Shown one piece after another: positions 9,192-18,781 of a stretch of DNA of 64,000 nt. The stretch is from Asinibacterium sp. OR53 (GTDB lineage Bacteria > Bacteroidota > Bacteroidia > Chitinophagales > Chitinophagaceae). The stretch covers positions 3,520,001 through 3,584,000 of the forward strand of contig NZ_KI911562.1 of the NCBI RefSeq assembly GCF_000515315.1, read 5' to 3'. Within the stretch, counting starts at the first letter, position 1, and every line of letters starts with the position of its first letter. Under the pieces are notes generated by a model. That model ran no database searches. It was not told where the DNA came from and saw only the letters and a list, made by a program, of their open reading frames with translations. The position numbers and the translations under genes are program-made.

Positions 9192-10571
9192 ATGGCATTG
9201 ATCAAAAGTATTTCCGGTATCCGCGGAACGATTGGAGGCAAACCTGGCGATACCCTGAGTCCATTGGATGTTGTTCGTTTCACCGCTGCCTATGGCACCT
9301 GGCTGATGCAACATGCTAAAAACAGGAAGGTGGTGTTAGGACGCGATGGAAGGATCAGTGGTGAAATGGTGCAACGCCTCGTCATCAGTACGCTGAATGC
9401 ATTGGGTATTGATGTGGTGGACCTTGGACTGAGCACCACACCTACTGTTGAAATGGCGGTGGTATTTGAAAAAGCGGCGGGCGGCATTATCTTAACAGCC
9501 AGCCATAATCCCAAAGAATGGAATGCATTAAAATTGCTGAACGAGAAAGGAGAATTTATCAGCGGTGAAGACGGAGCCAAACTGCTGGATATTGCTTCGA
9601 AAGACAACTATACGTTTGCATCTGTTGATAAACTGGGCAGCTACACGGTTAATCACACTGCTTTACAACAACACATCGATGCCGTTGTGAACTACCCGCT
9701 GGTAGATGCAGCAGCCATCAAAAAAGCAAAGTTCAAGATAGTGCTGGATGCCATCAACAGCAGCGGCGCTTTTGCCGTTCCGGAACTGCTCAAAGCATTG
9801 GGTGTGAAGGACATCACTGTTTTAAACGGAGAAGTGAACGGTAAGTTCGCCCATAACCCGGAACCTTTGCCTGAACACCTGGCTGAATTATGCAATGAAG
9901 TGAACAAGCAGGAAGCCGACCTTGGCATTGCGGTAGATCCGGATGTGGACAGGCTTTGCTTTGTTTGTGAAGACGGCAGTCTTTTTGGCGAAGAATATAC
10001 CCTGGTGGCCGTGGCCGATTATGTATTGTCGCAGCGGAAAGGTAATACCGTGAGCAATATGTCTTCTACCCGCGCCCTGAAAGATGTGACGATCAAACAT
10101 GGCGGCACATATACGCCCAGCGCTGTAGGTGAAGTAAATGTGGTGAACAAGATGAAAGCCGTTCATGCCGTGATCGGCGGTGAAGGCAATGGCGGCATTA
10201 TTGTTCCCGACCTCCATTACGGAAGGGATGCACTGATTGGCATTGCACTGTTTCTCACCCACCTGGCCAAGGAAAAAAAGTCGGCCAAGCAGTTGCGCAA
10301 TACCTATCCCAATTATTTCATGAGCAAGAACAAGATCGAATTGCACGACGGGTTCGACCTGAAAAAGATATTCGATCATATCAAGAAGAAATACAAATCG
10401 CATCCCATCAACACGGAAGACGGTCTCAAGATCGAGTTCGAGAACGACTGGGTGCACCTGCGTTCCAGCAATACGGAGCCCATTATCCGCATCTATGCAG
10501 AGAGCAACTTCGAGACTACAGCAGCCAATGTGGCGGCCAAGCTGATGAAAGACATCAAAGAAGTGATGTAG
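9192..10571 (+). CDS. glmM: Phosphoglucosamine mutase-type phosphohexomutase
   Basis: A 459-residue alpha-D-phosphohexomutase. The ATG at 9192 is chosen because the homology begins there (MALIKSISGIRGTIGG); the longer open frame upstream is antisense to the methyltransferase. The phosphoserine loop TASHNPKEW carries Ser104, the metal loop is DPDVDR (249-254), the sugar-binding loop GGEGNGG (about 329-335), and the phosphate-binding RSSNTEP lies near the C-terminus. It likely converts glucosamine-6-phosphate to glucosamine-1-phosphate for UDP-GlcNAc synthesis. A TATGTTTG promoter -7 element is at 9162-9169. A second, larger phosphohexomutase is encoded at 37.6-39.3 kb. Confidence 0.9.
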   Translation: MALIKSISGIRGTIGGKPGDTLSPLDVVRFTAAYGTWLMQHAKNRKVVLGRDGRISGEMVQRLVISTLNALGIDVVDLGLSTTPTVEMAVVFEKAAGGIILTASHNPKEWNALKLLNEKGEFISGEDGAKLLDIASKDNYTFASVDKLGSYTVNHTALQQHIDAVVNYPLVDAAAIKKAKFKIVLDAINSSGAFAVPELLKALGVKDITVLNGEVNGKFAHNPEPLPEHLAELCNEVNKQEADLGIAVDPDVDRLCFVCEDGSLFGEEYTLVAVADYVLSQRKGNTVSNMSSTRALKDVTIKHGGTYTPSAVGEVNVVNKMKAVHAVIGGEGNGGIIVPDLHYGRDALIGIALFLTHLAKEKKSAKQLRNTYPNYFMSKNKIELHDGFDLKKIFDHIKKKYKSHPINTEDGLKIEFENDWVHLRSSNTEPIIRIYAESNFETTAANVAAKLMKDIKEVM

Positions 10572-10592
10572 TATCGTTACTTTTGCAGTGCT

Positions 10593-11720
10593 ATGGAAAG
10601 AATTTATTTCGACAATGCAGCCACTACTGCATTAGACCCGCAGGTGCTGGAGGCCATGATGCCTTACCTGACCACCCATTTCGGCAACCCCTCCTCTATT
10701 TACAGCTATGGGCGTGAAAGCCGGCTGGCAGTGGAGAATGCCCGCAAATCGGTGGCCAAGACGCTGAATGCACATCCTGCAGAAATATTCTTTACCAGCG
10801 GCGGTACCGAGAGCAGCAATACGGCCATTACAGCCGCCGTGCGCGACCTGGGCTGCAAGCATATTATCTCTTCCGTTATTGAACACCATGCCACCACCCA
10901 TACGGTGGAATATTTGTACCATAATGGCGAAGCAGCGTTGAGCTATGTAAAACTGTTACCGAACGGACATATAGACATGGAAGACCTGGAGCGCATCCTG
11001 GCCGAAAGCGAAGAGAAATGCCTGGTTACGCTGATGCATGCGAACAACGAGATTGGCAATATGCTCGACATCCATGCTGTAGGAGAATTATGTAAATTAT
11101 ACGGAGCCATTTTTCACAGCGATACTGTGCAAACCGTTGGGCATTTCCCCTTCGACCTGCGCAATACACCGGTGCATTTTATTACCGGCGCCGGTCATAA
11201 GTTCCACGGCCCCAAAGGCGTAGGGCTGCTGTATATTAATGAGAATGTAAAGATCAAGCCCTTTGTACATGGTGGCAGTCAGGAAAGGAATATGCGTGCC
11301 GGTACTGAAAATTTATACGGCATCGTTGGTTTTGCCAAAGCGTTGGAACTGGCTACCGTGCATCATGAACAAGACAGCAGCTATATCAAAGGATTGAAAG
11401 TATACCTGATGGAACAGTTGAAAAAACACATCAAGGGTATTTCTTTCAACGGCGATCCATTAGGACGAAGCCTGTATACTGTATTGAGTGTAAGCTTTCC
11501 CAAGACAGAAAAAAGCGAGATGATCCTGTTCAACCTCGACATCAACAATATATGCGCCAGCGGCGGCAGCGCCTGTACCAGCGGGGCCGACCAGGGCTCG
11601 CATGTGATCCGCGCCATCAACCACAACCCCAACCAGGTTACCGTTCGCTTCTCTTTCTGCAAAAACAATACAAAGGCCGAGATCGATGCGGTGGTAGAGA
11701 AACTGAAGGACATGATCTGA
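10593..11720 (+). CDS. Cysteine desulfurase (NifS/IscS-like)
   Basis: A 375-residue PLP enzyme that converts cysteine to alanine and a protein-bound persulfide for Fe-S cluster or thiolated-tRNA synthesis. The substrate motif FDNAATT (6-12) opens the protein. The PLP lysine is Lys203 in GAGHKFHGPKG, and the persulfide cysteine is Cys328 in CASGGSACTSG, the class II-like pattern with a short loop. No IscU, SufB or other cluster gene lies beside it. A TACTTTTG -7 element at 10578-10585 ends only 7 nt before the ATG, so it has its own promoter with a near-leaderless message. Confidence 0.92.
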   Translation: MERIYFDNAATTALDPQVLEAMMPYLTTHFGNPSSIYSYGRESRLAVENARKSVAKTLNAHPAEIFFTSGGTESSNTAITAAVRDLGCKHIISSVIEHHATTHTVEYLYHNGEAALSYVKLLPNGHIDMEDLERILAESEEKCLVTLMHANNEIGNMLDIHAVGELCKLYGAIFHSDTVQTVGHFPFDLRNTPVHFITGAGHKFHGPKGVGLLYINENVKIKPFVHGGSQERNMRAGTENLYGIVGFAKALELATVHHEQDSSYIKGLKVYLMEQLKKHIKGISFNGDPLGRSLYTVLSVSFPKTEKSEMILFNLDINNICASGGSACTSGADQGSHVIRAINHNPNQVTVRFSFCKNNTKAEIDAVVEKLKDMI

Positions 11721-11785
11721 CAAGATTTTTCTTTACAGGCAACACACGCTTTTAGGCCCGTATCATAGATACAGAAACAAGTACT

Positions 11786-12349
11786 ATGAGAACAAGGCTA
11801 AACCTTTTATGGGCATGCTGCTTACTCATGCTTTACCATACTGCCGGTGCACAAATCAAACAGTCATCACTTCCCGTTGCAGGGCCTGCGTTGAATATCT
11901 ATGGCGATGTGGGTGGTCCCGGAGGAATTATTTCCATCAATTACGACCGGCGTTTCACTGGCGAAAAAGGTTTCGGTTTCAGAGCCGGACTGGGCACTAT
12001 CCTGCTGTCGAAACCTGTATCTGATATACTTACTGAAACCAAGCCACACCTTACTTTTCCGTTGGAGCTGAATTACCTCATGGGTAAAGAAGGAAATTAT
12101 TTTGAACTGGGCGCCGGTATGACTTTCGTGGGTAACATGTCTTCCAACCCGGCTGTTACAGAGAAAGATGAGTCAACACCTGCAACTGCACCTGATCGTC
12201 CGGATGATATGATCTGGCATGCCACGTTGGGATACAGGTACCAGCCACTCAAAAGAGGTTTCACTTCCCGCATATTTTTAAGTCCCGTGAAAACACCCAA
12301 CTCTTCTGTATTCCTATACGGCGGCGTATCATTCGGTATCAGGATCTGA
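11786..12349 (+). CDS. Small outer-membrane beta-barrel-like protein
   Basis: A 187-residue exported protein with a signal peptide (about 1-22, ending AGA|Q). Alternating aromatic/glycine beta strands such as GFGFRAGLGT, YFELGAGMTF and VFLYGGVSFGIRI follow, and the chain ends in the strand-like IRI typical of outer-membrane barrels. No family name or function can be assigned. It is convergent with the ATPase gene (15 bp between stops). Confidence 0.6.
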   Translation: MRTRLNLLWACCLLMLYHTAGAQIKQSSLPVAGPALNIYGDVGGPGGIISINYDRRFTGEKGFGFRAGLGTILLSKPVSDILTETKPHLTFPLELNYLMGKEGNYFELGAGMTFVGNMSSNPAVTEKDESTPATAPDRPDDMIWHATLGYRYQPLKRGFTSRIFLSPVKTPNSSVFLYGGVSFGIRI

Positions 12350-12363
12350 TCGTGGGCAACTTA

Positions 12364-13914
12364 CTATGACTGGTAATCATCTCCATCCGGTTCATCGGTT
12401 TCTTCGCCGAGTTCCAGCTGGTTCAGGTTCATCATGCTGCCCATCAGGTCTTTGAATTCAATTCTTGCGCCAATCATTTTTTTGCTGAGCATGGAATAAG
12501 CGGCGAGACCATGCAGCAGCAATTCCATCAGCAAAGTCGTTTCCTGCTCGTTGGCTTGCGGATAATATTTTTTAACCACTGCGTGTAATCCGCTTACCTG
12601 GTAAAGTTTAGCCACACGGTCTTCGTCTTTCATATCGAGCAGCAGGTCGAGGTGATTGCCTGCATCGAACCAGCGGGTGATGGCTCTGTACGGGTTCTCC
12701 GGTTCTTTTTCTTCTATTGAACGTTTGCCGGTATTCCTTTTTTTCTTGAGTTGATCGGGATTGGGAAAATATTGTGAGAAAACGGTACGGATCGATTTAT
12801 CGAGCAGGTTCAGGGCTACCTGGTAAGGGCCCTCCTGTTCGCCTTCGTACACCAATTCTATTTTACCGGTGATAGCGGGAATGATCCCTGTTAAATCGCT
12901 GATCCATACCTGCGTTTGTTTTTCGCGGAACAAGATGGATCTTCTTTCTGCACTGCTGATCGCATTTTCATAAGCAGCGATGCTGAGACGGGCGCTCACA
13001 CCGCTTTTCTTGTCAACATATTCATTCACCCTTGCTTCAAATGCCACTTGTTCGATGAGCCTCTTTACAAGCTCGCTCACACGTACAATCTCTTGTTGGG
13101 CTTTTGGCACATCCGCTTCCTGTTCGGTAATCATCAGCGCCGTTTCTATGTCTTTGGGATAATGCGTGAGTATCTGGCTTTCTATCCGGTCTTTCAGCGG
13201 CGTTACAATGCTTCCCCTGTTGGTATAATCTTCGGGGTTGGCGGTGAACACAAATAAAATATCCAGGGGCATGCGCAGTTTGAAGCCGCGTATTTGTATA
13301 TCGCCTTCCTGCAAAATATTGAACAGCGATACTTGTATGCGCGCCTGTAGGTCGGGCAATTCGTTGATCACAAAAATGCCGCGGTTGCTGCGGGGGATGA
13401 TGCCGTAATGGATCACTTTTTCATCTGCAAAGCTCAACTTGAGGTTGGCGGCTTTGATCGGGTCGATATCGCCGATCAGGTCGGCCACGCTTACATCGGG
13501 TGTAGCCAGCTTTTCTCCGTAGCGATCGCTCCTGTGCAACCATTGCACAGGGGTTTCATCGCCATGCTCGGCCACCATATCCCTTCCAAATTTGCTCAAG
13601 GGGTTCAGCGGGTCATCATTCACTTCAGTGCCTGCGATTACCGGGATGTATTCGTCTAAAAGATCCACCATCTGCCGGGCCATACGGGTCTTGGCCTGTC
13701 CCCTGAGACCCAGGAAAAGGATATTGTGTTTGCTCAACAGCGCCCTTTCTGTGTCGGGTATCACAGTATCTTCATATCCCATAATACCTGTGAAAGGGTT
13801 TTCTTTGTTCCTGATCTTTTCTATCAGGTTGCTGCGTACTTCTTCTTTGATTGATCTTGGCTGGTACCCTGACTTTTTTAATTCGCCCAGGGTTTTGATA
13901 TGTTGAATGTTCAT
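12364..13914 (-). CDS. AAA+ ATPase, MoxR/magnesium-chelatase-I-like
   Basis: A 516-residue AAA+ protein. Walker A is GLRGQAKT (69-76) and Walker B is GIFVINELPDL (179-189). The later RGSIVTPLKDRIESQILTH resembles the sensor/arginine segment of BchI/ChlI-type ATPases. It ends in an acidic tail. It follows a VWA-domain gene by 6 bp. MoxR/BchI-type ATPases paired with VWA proteins act as metal-insertion or protein-remodelling chaperones. No chelatase H subunit or tetrapyrrole gene is nearby, so a chlorophyll-type role is unlikely. The client is unknown. Confidence 0.85.
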   Translation of the reverse strand: MNIQHIKTLGELKKSGYQPRSIKEEVRSNLIEKIRNKENPFTGIMGYEDTVIPDTERALLSKHNILFLGLRGQAKTRMARQMVDLLDEYIPVIAGTEVNDDPLNPLSKFGRDMVAEHGDETPVQWLHRSDRYGEKLATPDVSVADLIGDIDPIKAANLKLSFADEKVIHYGIIPRSNRGIFVINELPDLQARIQVSLFNILQEGDIQIRGFKLRMPLDILFVFTANPEDYTNRGSIVTPLKDRIESQILTHYPKDIETALMITEQEADVPKAQQEIVRVSELVKRLIEQVAFEARVNEYVDKKSGVSARLSIAAYENAISSAERRSILFREKQTQVWISDLTGIIPAITGKIELVYEGEQEGPYQVALNLLDKSIRTVFSQYFPNPDQLKKKRNTGKRSIEEKEPENPYRAITRWFDAGNHLDLLLDMKDEDRVAKLYQVSGLHAVVKKYYPQANEQETTLLMELLLHGLAAYSMLSKKMIGARIEFKDLMGSMMNLNQLELGEETDEPDGDDYQS

Positions 13915-13920
13915 GATCGT

Positions 13921-15018
13921 TTAATACACTGTTTTTCTTTTTCCACTTTCAAAATCCCTGAATATAAAAGCCCCCAGGTTGTCGAGCGATGCAAAGAATG
14001 CTTTACCATTGTTCATCTCTGTAAACTCCTGCACAAAATTTTGCAGGTAAGGGTCCGATGCGATCATAAAAGTGGTGATGGGTATTTTGAGTTTCTTGCA
14101 CTGGGCCGCCAGGTTGATGCAGCGGTTCACCACTTTCCTGTCGAGGCCAAAACTATTTTTATAATAACGTTTACCAATTTTCAAGCAGGTAGGCTTACCA
14201 TCGGTGATCATGAATATCTGCTTGTTCGGGTTCTTGCGCCTGCGCAGGATATCCATGGCCAGTTCCAGTCCGGCTACCGTGTTAGTATGATAAGGCCCCA
14301 CTTGCAAGTAAGGCAGGTCTTTGATTTCTATGCTCCATGCATCATTACCGAACACCACAATATCCAAGGTATCTTTCGGGTATTTTGTAGTGATCAGTTC
14401 ACTCAATGCCATGGCTACTTTTTTAGCCGGGGTAATGCGATCTTCTCCATAGAGGATCATCGAGTGAGAGATATCGATCATCAGCACGGTAGAAGTTTGC
14501 GTTTTAAAATCACTTTCCCTGATCACCAGGTCGTCTTCCTGCATGTTGAAGCTGCTGACGCCATGGTTGATCTGTGCGTTGCGGATGCTCTCGGTGAAAT
14601 CAATCTGTTCGGGCATATCGCCAAACTGGAAGGGGCGGGTATCGGAGTTGCTTTCATCGCCCTGCCCGGGTTTGAAAGTCTGGTGATTGCCCTGTTTGGT
14701 TTTCTTCAGCTTACCGAATATCTCTTCGAGGCTCCGTTTGCGGATGGTTTGCTCCGATTTTTTAGTGATGTTGAGGCTCCCATCTTGTTGGTTCTCTTGC
14801 AAGTACCCGTTTTCTTTCAGTTCATCGATGAAATCGCCCAAACCATAATCGGGGTTGGTGAGTTGGTATTGCCTGTCGAGCTCATTGAGCCATTGCAGGG
14901 CTTCTGAAGCATCTCCATTGGTATAGGTGAGCAGCTGCATGAAAATATTCAGCAATTGTTCAAACTTATCCAAACTCCTCTCTGTAGGATCGAATTTTAT
15001 AAAACGATGGCCTTTCAT
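13921..15018 (-). CDS. VWA-domain protein, partner of the AAA+ ATPase
   Basis: A 365-residue cytosolic protein with no signal peptide. The N-terminal half is helical and charged. The C-terminal half is a von Willebrand A domain with an intact MIDAS: DISHS (182-186), the Thr in PYHTNT (about 247) and MITDGKP (about 271-277). It resembles the BchD/CoxE-like partners of MoxR ATPases, which bind metal-dependent ligands and couple them to ATP hydrolysis. It is the first gene of a two-gene operon. Upstream lies the repeat array, about 140 bp away. Confidence 0.87.
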   Translation of the reverse strand: MKGHRFIKFDPTERSLDKFEQLLNIFMQLLTYTNGDASEALQWLNELDRQYQLTNPDYGLGDFIDELKENGYLQENQQDGSLNITKKSEQTIRKRSLEEIFGKLKKTKQGNHQTFKPGQGDESNSDTRPFQFGDMPEQIDFTESIRNAQINHGVSSFNMQEDDLVIRESDFKTQTSTVLMIDISHSMILYGEDRITPAKKVAMALSELITTKYPKDTLDIVVFGNDAWSIEIKDLPYLQVGPYHTNTVAGLELAMDILRRRKNPNKQIFMITDGKPTCLKIGKRYYKNSFGLDRKVVNRCINLAAQCKKLKIPITTFMIASDPYLQNFVQEFTEMNNGKAFFASLDNLGAFIFRDFESGKRKTVY

Positions 15019-15154
15019 ATCTACTGCAATTTACGAAAATTGGAGTTAACCTAAGAATCAGCAGCAGTTTTATGGATTACTGTTCACTACGATGTATCTC
15101 ACATGATCATCCACTCTTGACGAGACAACGGAATTAACTTATTCGTCAATATCT

Positions 15155-15542
15155 CAGCACTGTGGATGCCGTACTGTAGCATAGTGCACCGAATCCACCA
15201 CACTGTGGACGCCGTACTGTAACATAGTGCACCGAATCCACCACACTGTGCGCGCCGTGCTGTAGTATAGAGCACCGCATCCTCCACACTGTGCGCGCCG
15301 TGCTGTAGTATAGAGCACCGAATCCACCACACTGTGCGCGCCGTGCTGTAGTATAGTGCACCACATCCACCACACTGTGGGCGCCGTGCTGTAGTATAGT
15401 GCACCACATCCACCACACTGTGGGCGCCGTGCTGTAGCATAGTGCACCGAATCCACCACACTGTGCGTGCCGTGCTGTAGCATAGTGCACCGCATCCACC
15501 ACACTGTGCGTGCCGTGCTGTAGTATAGAGTGTCACATCCAC
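15155..15542. repeat. 43-bp tandem minisatellite, about nine units
   Basis: Direct repeats start at 15171, 15214, 15257, 15300, 15343, 15386, 15429, 15472 and 15515, an exact 43-bp period. A half unit precedes the first and the last unit is diverged. Units five and six are identical; the others differ at only a few recurring positions. Each unit carries two short inverted repeats (CCACACTGTGG, and GTGC...GCAC around TGTAGTATA). There are no spacers. Because 43 is not a multiple of 3 and the minus strand of the unit has no stops, all three minus frames stay open here; none looks like a gene. Confidence 0.95.
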
Positions 15543-15838
15543 AGTGTGGTGGGATGCTCCATTTGAACACAACAGAACAGCTAAAGCATTGATTTGCAAG
15601 TTATTGGAATGAAATAAGGAAGATTTGACATTAAATAAGAAAGCGTAGCCACTGATTCGACATCAGAATTTATTCATGTCGAATATTTAAACAAAATTCA
15701 TCATCAATGAGTTTGAATAGTAACATGTAAGTATCCCTAAATCGCAAGCAGTTTAAAATCAGAGATAAACGTCTAAATTTAAGCCGAAAATGAAAAGGCT
15801 GTTTGAGTAACAGAACAAAAAGAATAAATGATCTTATA
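15543..15838. other. Intergenic stretch downstream of the repeat array
   Basis: AT-rich and without a recognisable gene, RNA or strong terminator. It must contain the promoter of the dehydrogenase gene, but no clear TTTG/TAnnTTTG pair was found. Confidence 0.4.
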
Positions 15839-18781
15839 ATGAATGTGAAGCTGCAAGAACTATCTGAGCAATTAGAAGGGATGCTATATACCGATACCAC
15901 CATGCGTACCCTGTATGCAACAGACGCATCGGCCTACCGGGAAATGCCACTGGCGGTTGCTGTTCCCAAATCAAAAGAAGACCTGAAGAAACTGATCGCT
16001 TTTGCCAACAGGGAAAAAACTTCGCTTATCCCAAGAACGGCCGGCACTTCTTTAGCCGGACAGGTAGTGGGCAACGGTATCATTGTTGACGTGTCGAAAT
16101 ATTTTACCGAAATAATAGCATTGGACACCGCCCAACACTGGGTACGCGTACAACCTGGCGTAGTTCGGGATGAGCTGAACCTATTCCTGAAACCTCATGG
16201 TTTATTATTTGGTCCGGAGACCTCAACCGCCAACCGCGCTATGATCGGTGGCATGGTGGGTAATAATTCCTGCGGTTCTAATTCTGTTGTGTACAGGAGT
16301 ACAAGAGAACATCTATTAGAAGTAAAGGCTTTGTTGAGCGATGGTTCAGAAGCCGTATTCAACGCCTTATCTATCGATGCTTTCCATGAAAAATGCGAAT
16401 TGGATAATCTCGAAGGCGCGATCTATAAAAAAATACGCAGCCTCTTAGGCAACTACGACAACCAGGCAGAAATCAGGAAAGAATTTCCCCGAAAAACAGT
16501 GGAAAGAAGGAATACCGGTTATGCCGTTGACCTTTTAGTGGAGACCGCCCCCTTCACGGCAGGCGGAGAAGATTTCAACTTCTGCAAACTGATAGCCGGT
16601 TCGGAAGGCACACTGGCATTTATTACGGAAGTAAAATTAAATGTGGTACCGCTGCCCCCGAAGGAAACAGGATTGCTCTGTGTTCATTTTAATTCGATAG
16701 ATGAATCATTGCATGCCAACCTCATTGGACTCAAATACCGGCCCAGCGCCAGTGAATTGATCGATCACTATATACTGGAATGCACCAAAGACAATATTGA
16801 ACAAAGCAAAAACCGTTTTTTTGTACAGGGCGACCCCGGCGCTATCCTGGTTATTGAATTTACCAGGTCTACGCGCGAAGAGATACTGGAAATAACAAAA
16901 GCTGTAGAAGCCGAAATGCGGGCAGCAGGACTGGGCTATCATTTCCCTGTATTGTTTGGAGAGGACACGAAGAAAATATGGACACTCCGGAAAGCAGGAT
17001 TGGGTCTCCTGGGTAATTTACCCGGCGATGATAAAGCCGTTCCGGTTATTGAAGACACGGCTGTTGATGTGGATGACCTGCCTGCTTATATCCGCGATTT
17101 TAATGAGATATTGAAAAAGCATGGTTTGTATTCGGTGCATTATGCACATGCCGGCTCGGGCGAAATCCATCTCCGGCCTATTATCAACCTGAAAACAACA
17201 GAAGGCAACCAACTGTTCAGGACCATTGCAGAAGAAGTGGCTACGCTGGTAAAAAAATACCAGGGTTCACTGAGTGGTGAACATGGTGATGGAAGGCTGC
17301 GCGGAGAATTCATCAAACAGATGGTGGGCGAAAAGAATTACCAGCTTTTAAGGGAAATAAAATATACCTGGGACCCGGCCAATATCTTCAACCCGAATAA
17401 AATTGTTGACACACCACCCATGAATACGATGTTGCGGTACACACCGGGACAATCTACTCCTGCATTCAACACCATCTTCCGCTTCCATCAACAGGATATT
17501 TTGCAACACGCAGAGCAATGCAATGGGTCGGGCGATTGCCGCAAATCACATCTATCGGGCGGAACAATGTGCCCTTCTTTTATGGCTACAAGGGATGAAA
17601 AAGACACAACCAGGGCAAGGGCCAATATCCTGCGTGAATTCCTTACCAGGTCGGAAAAACCAAACCGCTTTAACCACCGGGAGATCTACGATGTAATGGA
17701 CCTGTGTTTGAGTTGTAAAGCCTGCAAATCTGAATGCCCTTCCAATGTAGACATGGCCAAATTAAAAGCTGAATTCCTGCAGCAGTATTATGATGCCAAT
17801 GGGGTACCCTTCCGGTCGAAGTTGATCGCTAATTTTTCCGCTTCTGCAAAATTAGGATCGCTGATGCCGTCGGTGTATAATTTCATTATCGGTAACCGGA
17901 TCACAGGTACCCTGATCAAAAAGATCTCGGGGTTTGCCGTTAAACGCAGCATGCCTGCATTATCGGAGAAGACCTTATTAAGCTGGTATAAACAACACCA
18001 GGCAGCATTGACAGTGAAAGGCAAAAGAAGGGTATACTTGTTTTGTGACGAATTCACCAATTACAACGATGCGCATATTGGCATCACCACGATATTGTTA
18101 CTGGAAAAATTAGGCTATGAAGTGATCATCCCGCAACACGAAGAAAGCGGCCGTACCTGGCTTTCCAAAGGGCTGATCAGGAATGCACAAAAGATCATCA
18201 ACAGGAATATTGCGGCTTTGAGTCCCCTCATTACCGAATCCACTCCTTTAATAGGAATTGAACCGTCGGCCATCCTTACTTTCAGGGATGAATACCCCGA
18301 CCTGGCATCTGATGAACAATTAGATGCAGCAAAGAATTTAGCTAAAAACGTTTTCATGGTAGATGAATTCATCGCCGGTGAAATAGCCAATGGCCGCATC
18401 AAAAAAGAACAATTCACCGTCGAAAAGAAGCAGATCAAATTGCATGGACATTGCCAGCAAAAAGCCATCTCTTCCACAGCCCCCTCAGTAAAAATATTGT
18501 CCCTGCCCGAAAACTACCAGGTGGAGCTCATACCCTCCGGTTGCTGTGGCATGGCCGGTTCTTTCGGCTATGAGAAAGAACATTATAACCTGTCGATGCA
18601 GATAGGGGAACTGGTGTTATTGCCAACCGTACGCAAACAGCCGGCAGACACCATCATTGCCGCACCCGGCACCAGTTGCCGCCACCAGATCAAGGATGGT
18701 ACCGGTCGAAAGGCACTGCATCCGGTTGAAGTGTTGTATGATGCACTGGTGAAAAACGAAACAAAACAACCTAACCAGTAA
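15839..18781 (+). CDS. FAD-linked D-2-hydroxyacid dehydrogenase fused to Fe-S domains
   Basis: A fusion of about 980 residues. The N-terminal FAD-binding PCMH domain contains IPRTAGTSLAGQ and GGMVGNNSCGSNS. A FAD-oxidase C domain follows. Next come ferredoxin-type clusters (CNGSGDCRKS..MCPS and CLSCKACKSECPSN) and a CCG-type domain (GHCQQKA, SGCCGMAGSFGYE). The order matches YdiJ-like D-2-hydroxyglutarate/D-lactate dehydrogenases, which oxidise a D-2-hydroxyacid and pass electrons through the clusters to a quinone. ATG 15839 is preferred over the TTG at 15803 because conserved sequence begins there. It overlaps the next gene (TAATG). Confidence 0.88.
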   Translation: MNVKLQELSEQLEGMLYTDTTMRTLYATDASAYREMPLAVAVPKSKEDLKKLIAFANREKTSLIPRTAGTSLAGQVVGNGIIVDVSKYFTEIIALDTAQHWVRVQPGVVRDELNLFLKPHGLLFGPETSTANRAMIGGMVGNNSCGSNSVVYRSTREHLLEVKALLSDGSEAVFNALSIDAFHEKCELDNLEGAIYKKIRSLLGNYDNQAEIRKEFPRKTVERRNTGYAVDLLVETAPFTAGGEDFNFCKLIAGSEGTLAFITEVKLNVVPLPPKETGLLCVHFNSIDESLHANLIGLKYRPSASELIDHYILECTKDNIEQSKNRFFVQGDPGAILVIEFTRSTREEILEITKAVEAEMRAAGLGYHFPVLFGEDTKKIWTLRKAGLGLLGNLPGDDKAVPVIEDTAVDVDDLPAYIRDFNEILKKHGLYSVHYAHAGSGEIHLRPIINLKTTEGNQLFRTIAEEVATLVKKYQGSLSGEHGDGRLRGEFIKQMVGEKNYQLLREIKYTWDPANIFNPNKIVDTPPMNTMLRYTPGQSTPAFNTIFRFHQQDILQHAEQCNGSGDCRKSHLSGGTMCPSFMATRDEKDTTRARANILREFLTRSEKPNRFNHREIYDVMDLCLSCKACKSECPSNVDMAKLKAEFLQQYYDANGVPFRSKLIANFSASAKLGSLMPSVYNFIIGNRITGTLIKKISGFAVKRSMPALSEKTLLSWYKQHQAALTVKGKRRVYLFCDEFTNYNDAHIGITTILLLEKLGYEVIIPQHEESGRTWLSKGLIRNAQKIINRNIAALSPLITESTPLIGIEPSAILTFRDEYPDLASDEQLDAAKNLAKNVFMVDEFIAGEIANGRIKKEQFTVEKKQIKLHGHCQQKAISSTAPSVKILSLPENYQVELIPSGCCGMAGSFGYEKEHYNLSMQIGELVLLPTVRKQPADTIIAAPGTSCRHQIKDGTGRKALHPVEVLYDALVKNETKQPNQ

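Noticed and set aside
13900-14907. Large plus-strand ORF (335 residues) opposite the VWA gene
   Set aside because: Shadow of a clear MIDAS-containing gene; composition is rich in His/Phe/Ile as expected from antisense reading.
15155-15542. CRISPR array
   Set aside because: Units are contiguous with no unique spacers, and no cas genes are nearby.
15099-15599. Minus-strand ORFs of 118-166 residues over the repeat array
   Set aside because: They are the same repeat read in three frames; open frames arise because the unit lacks minus-strand stops. No start context, no promoter, no family.
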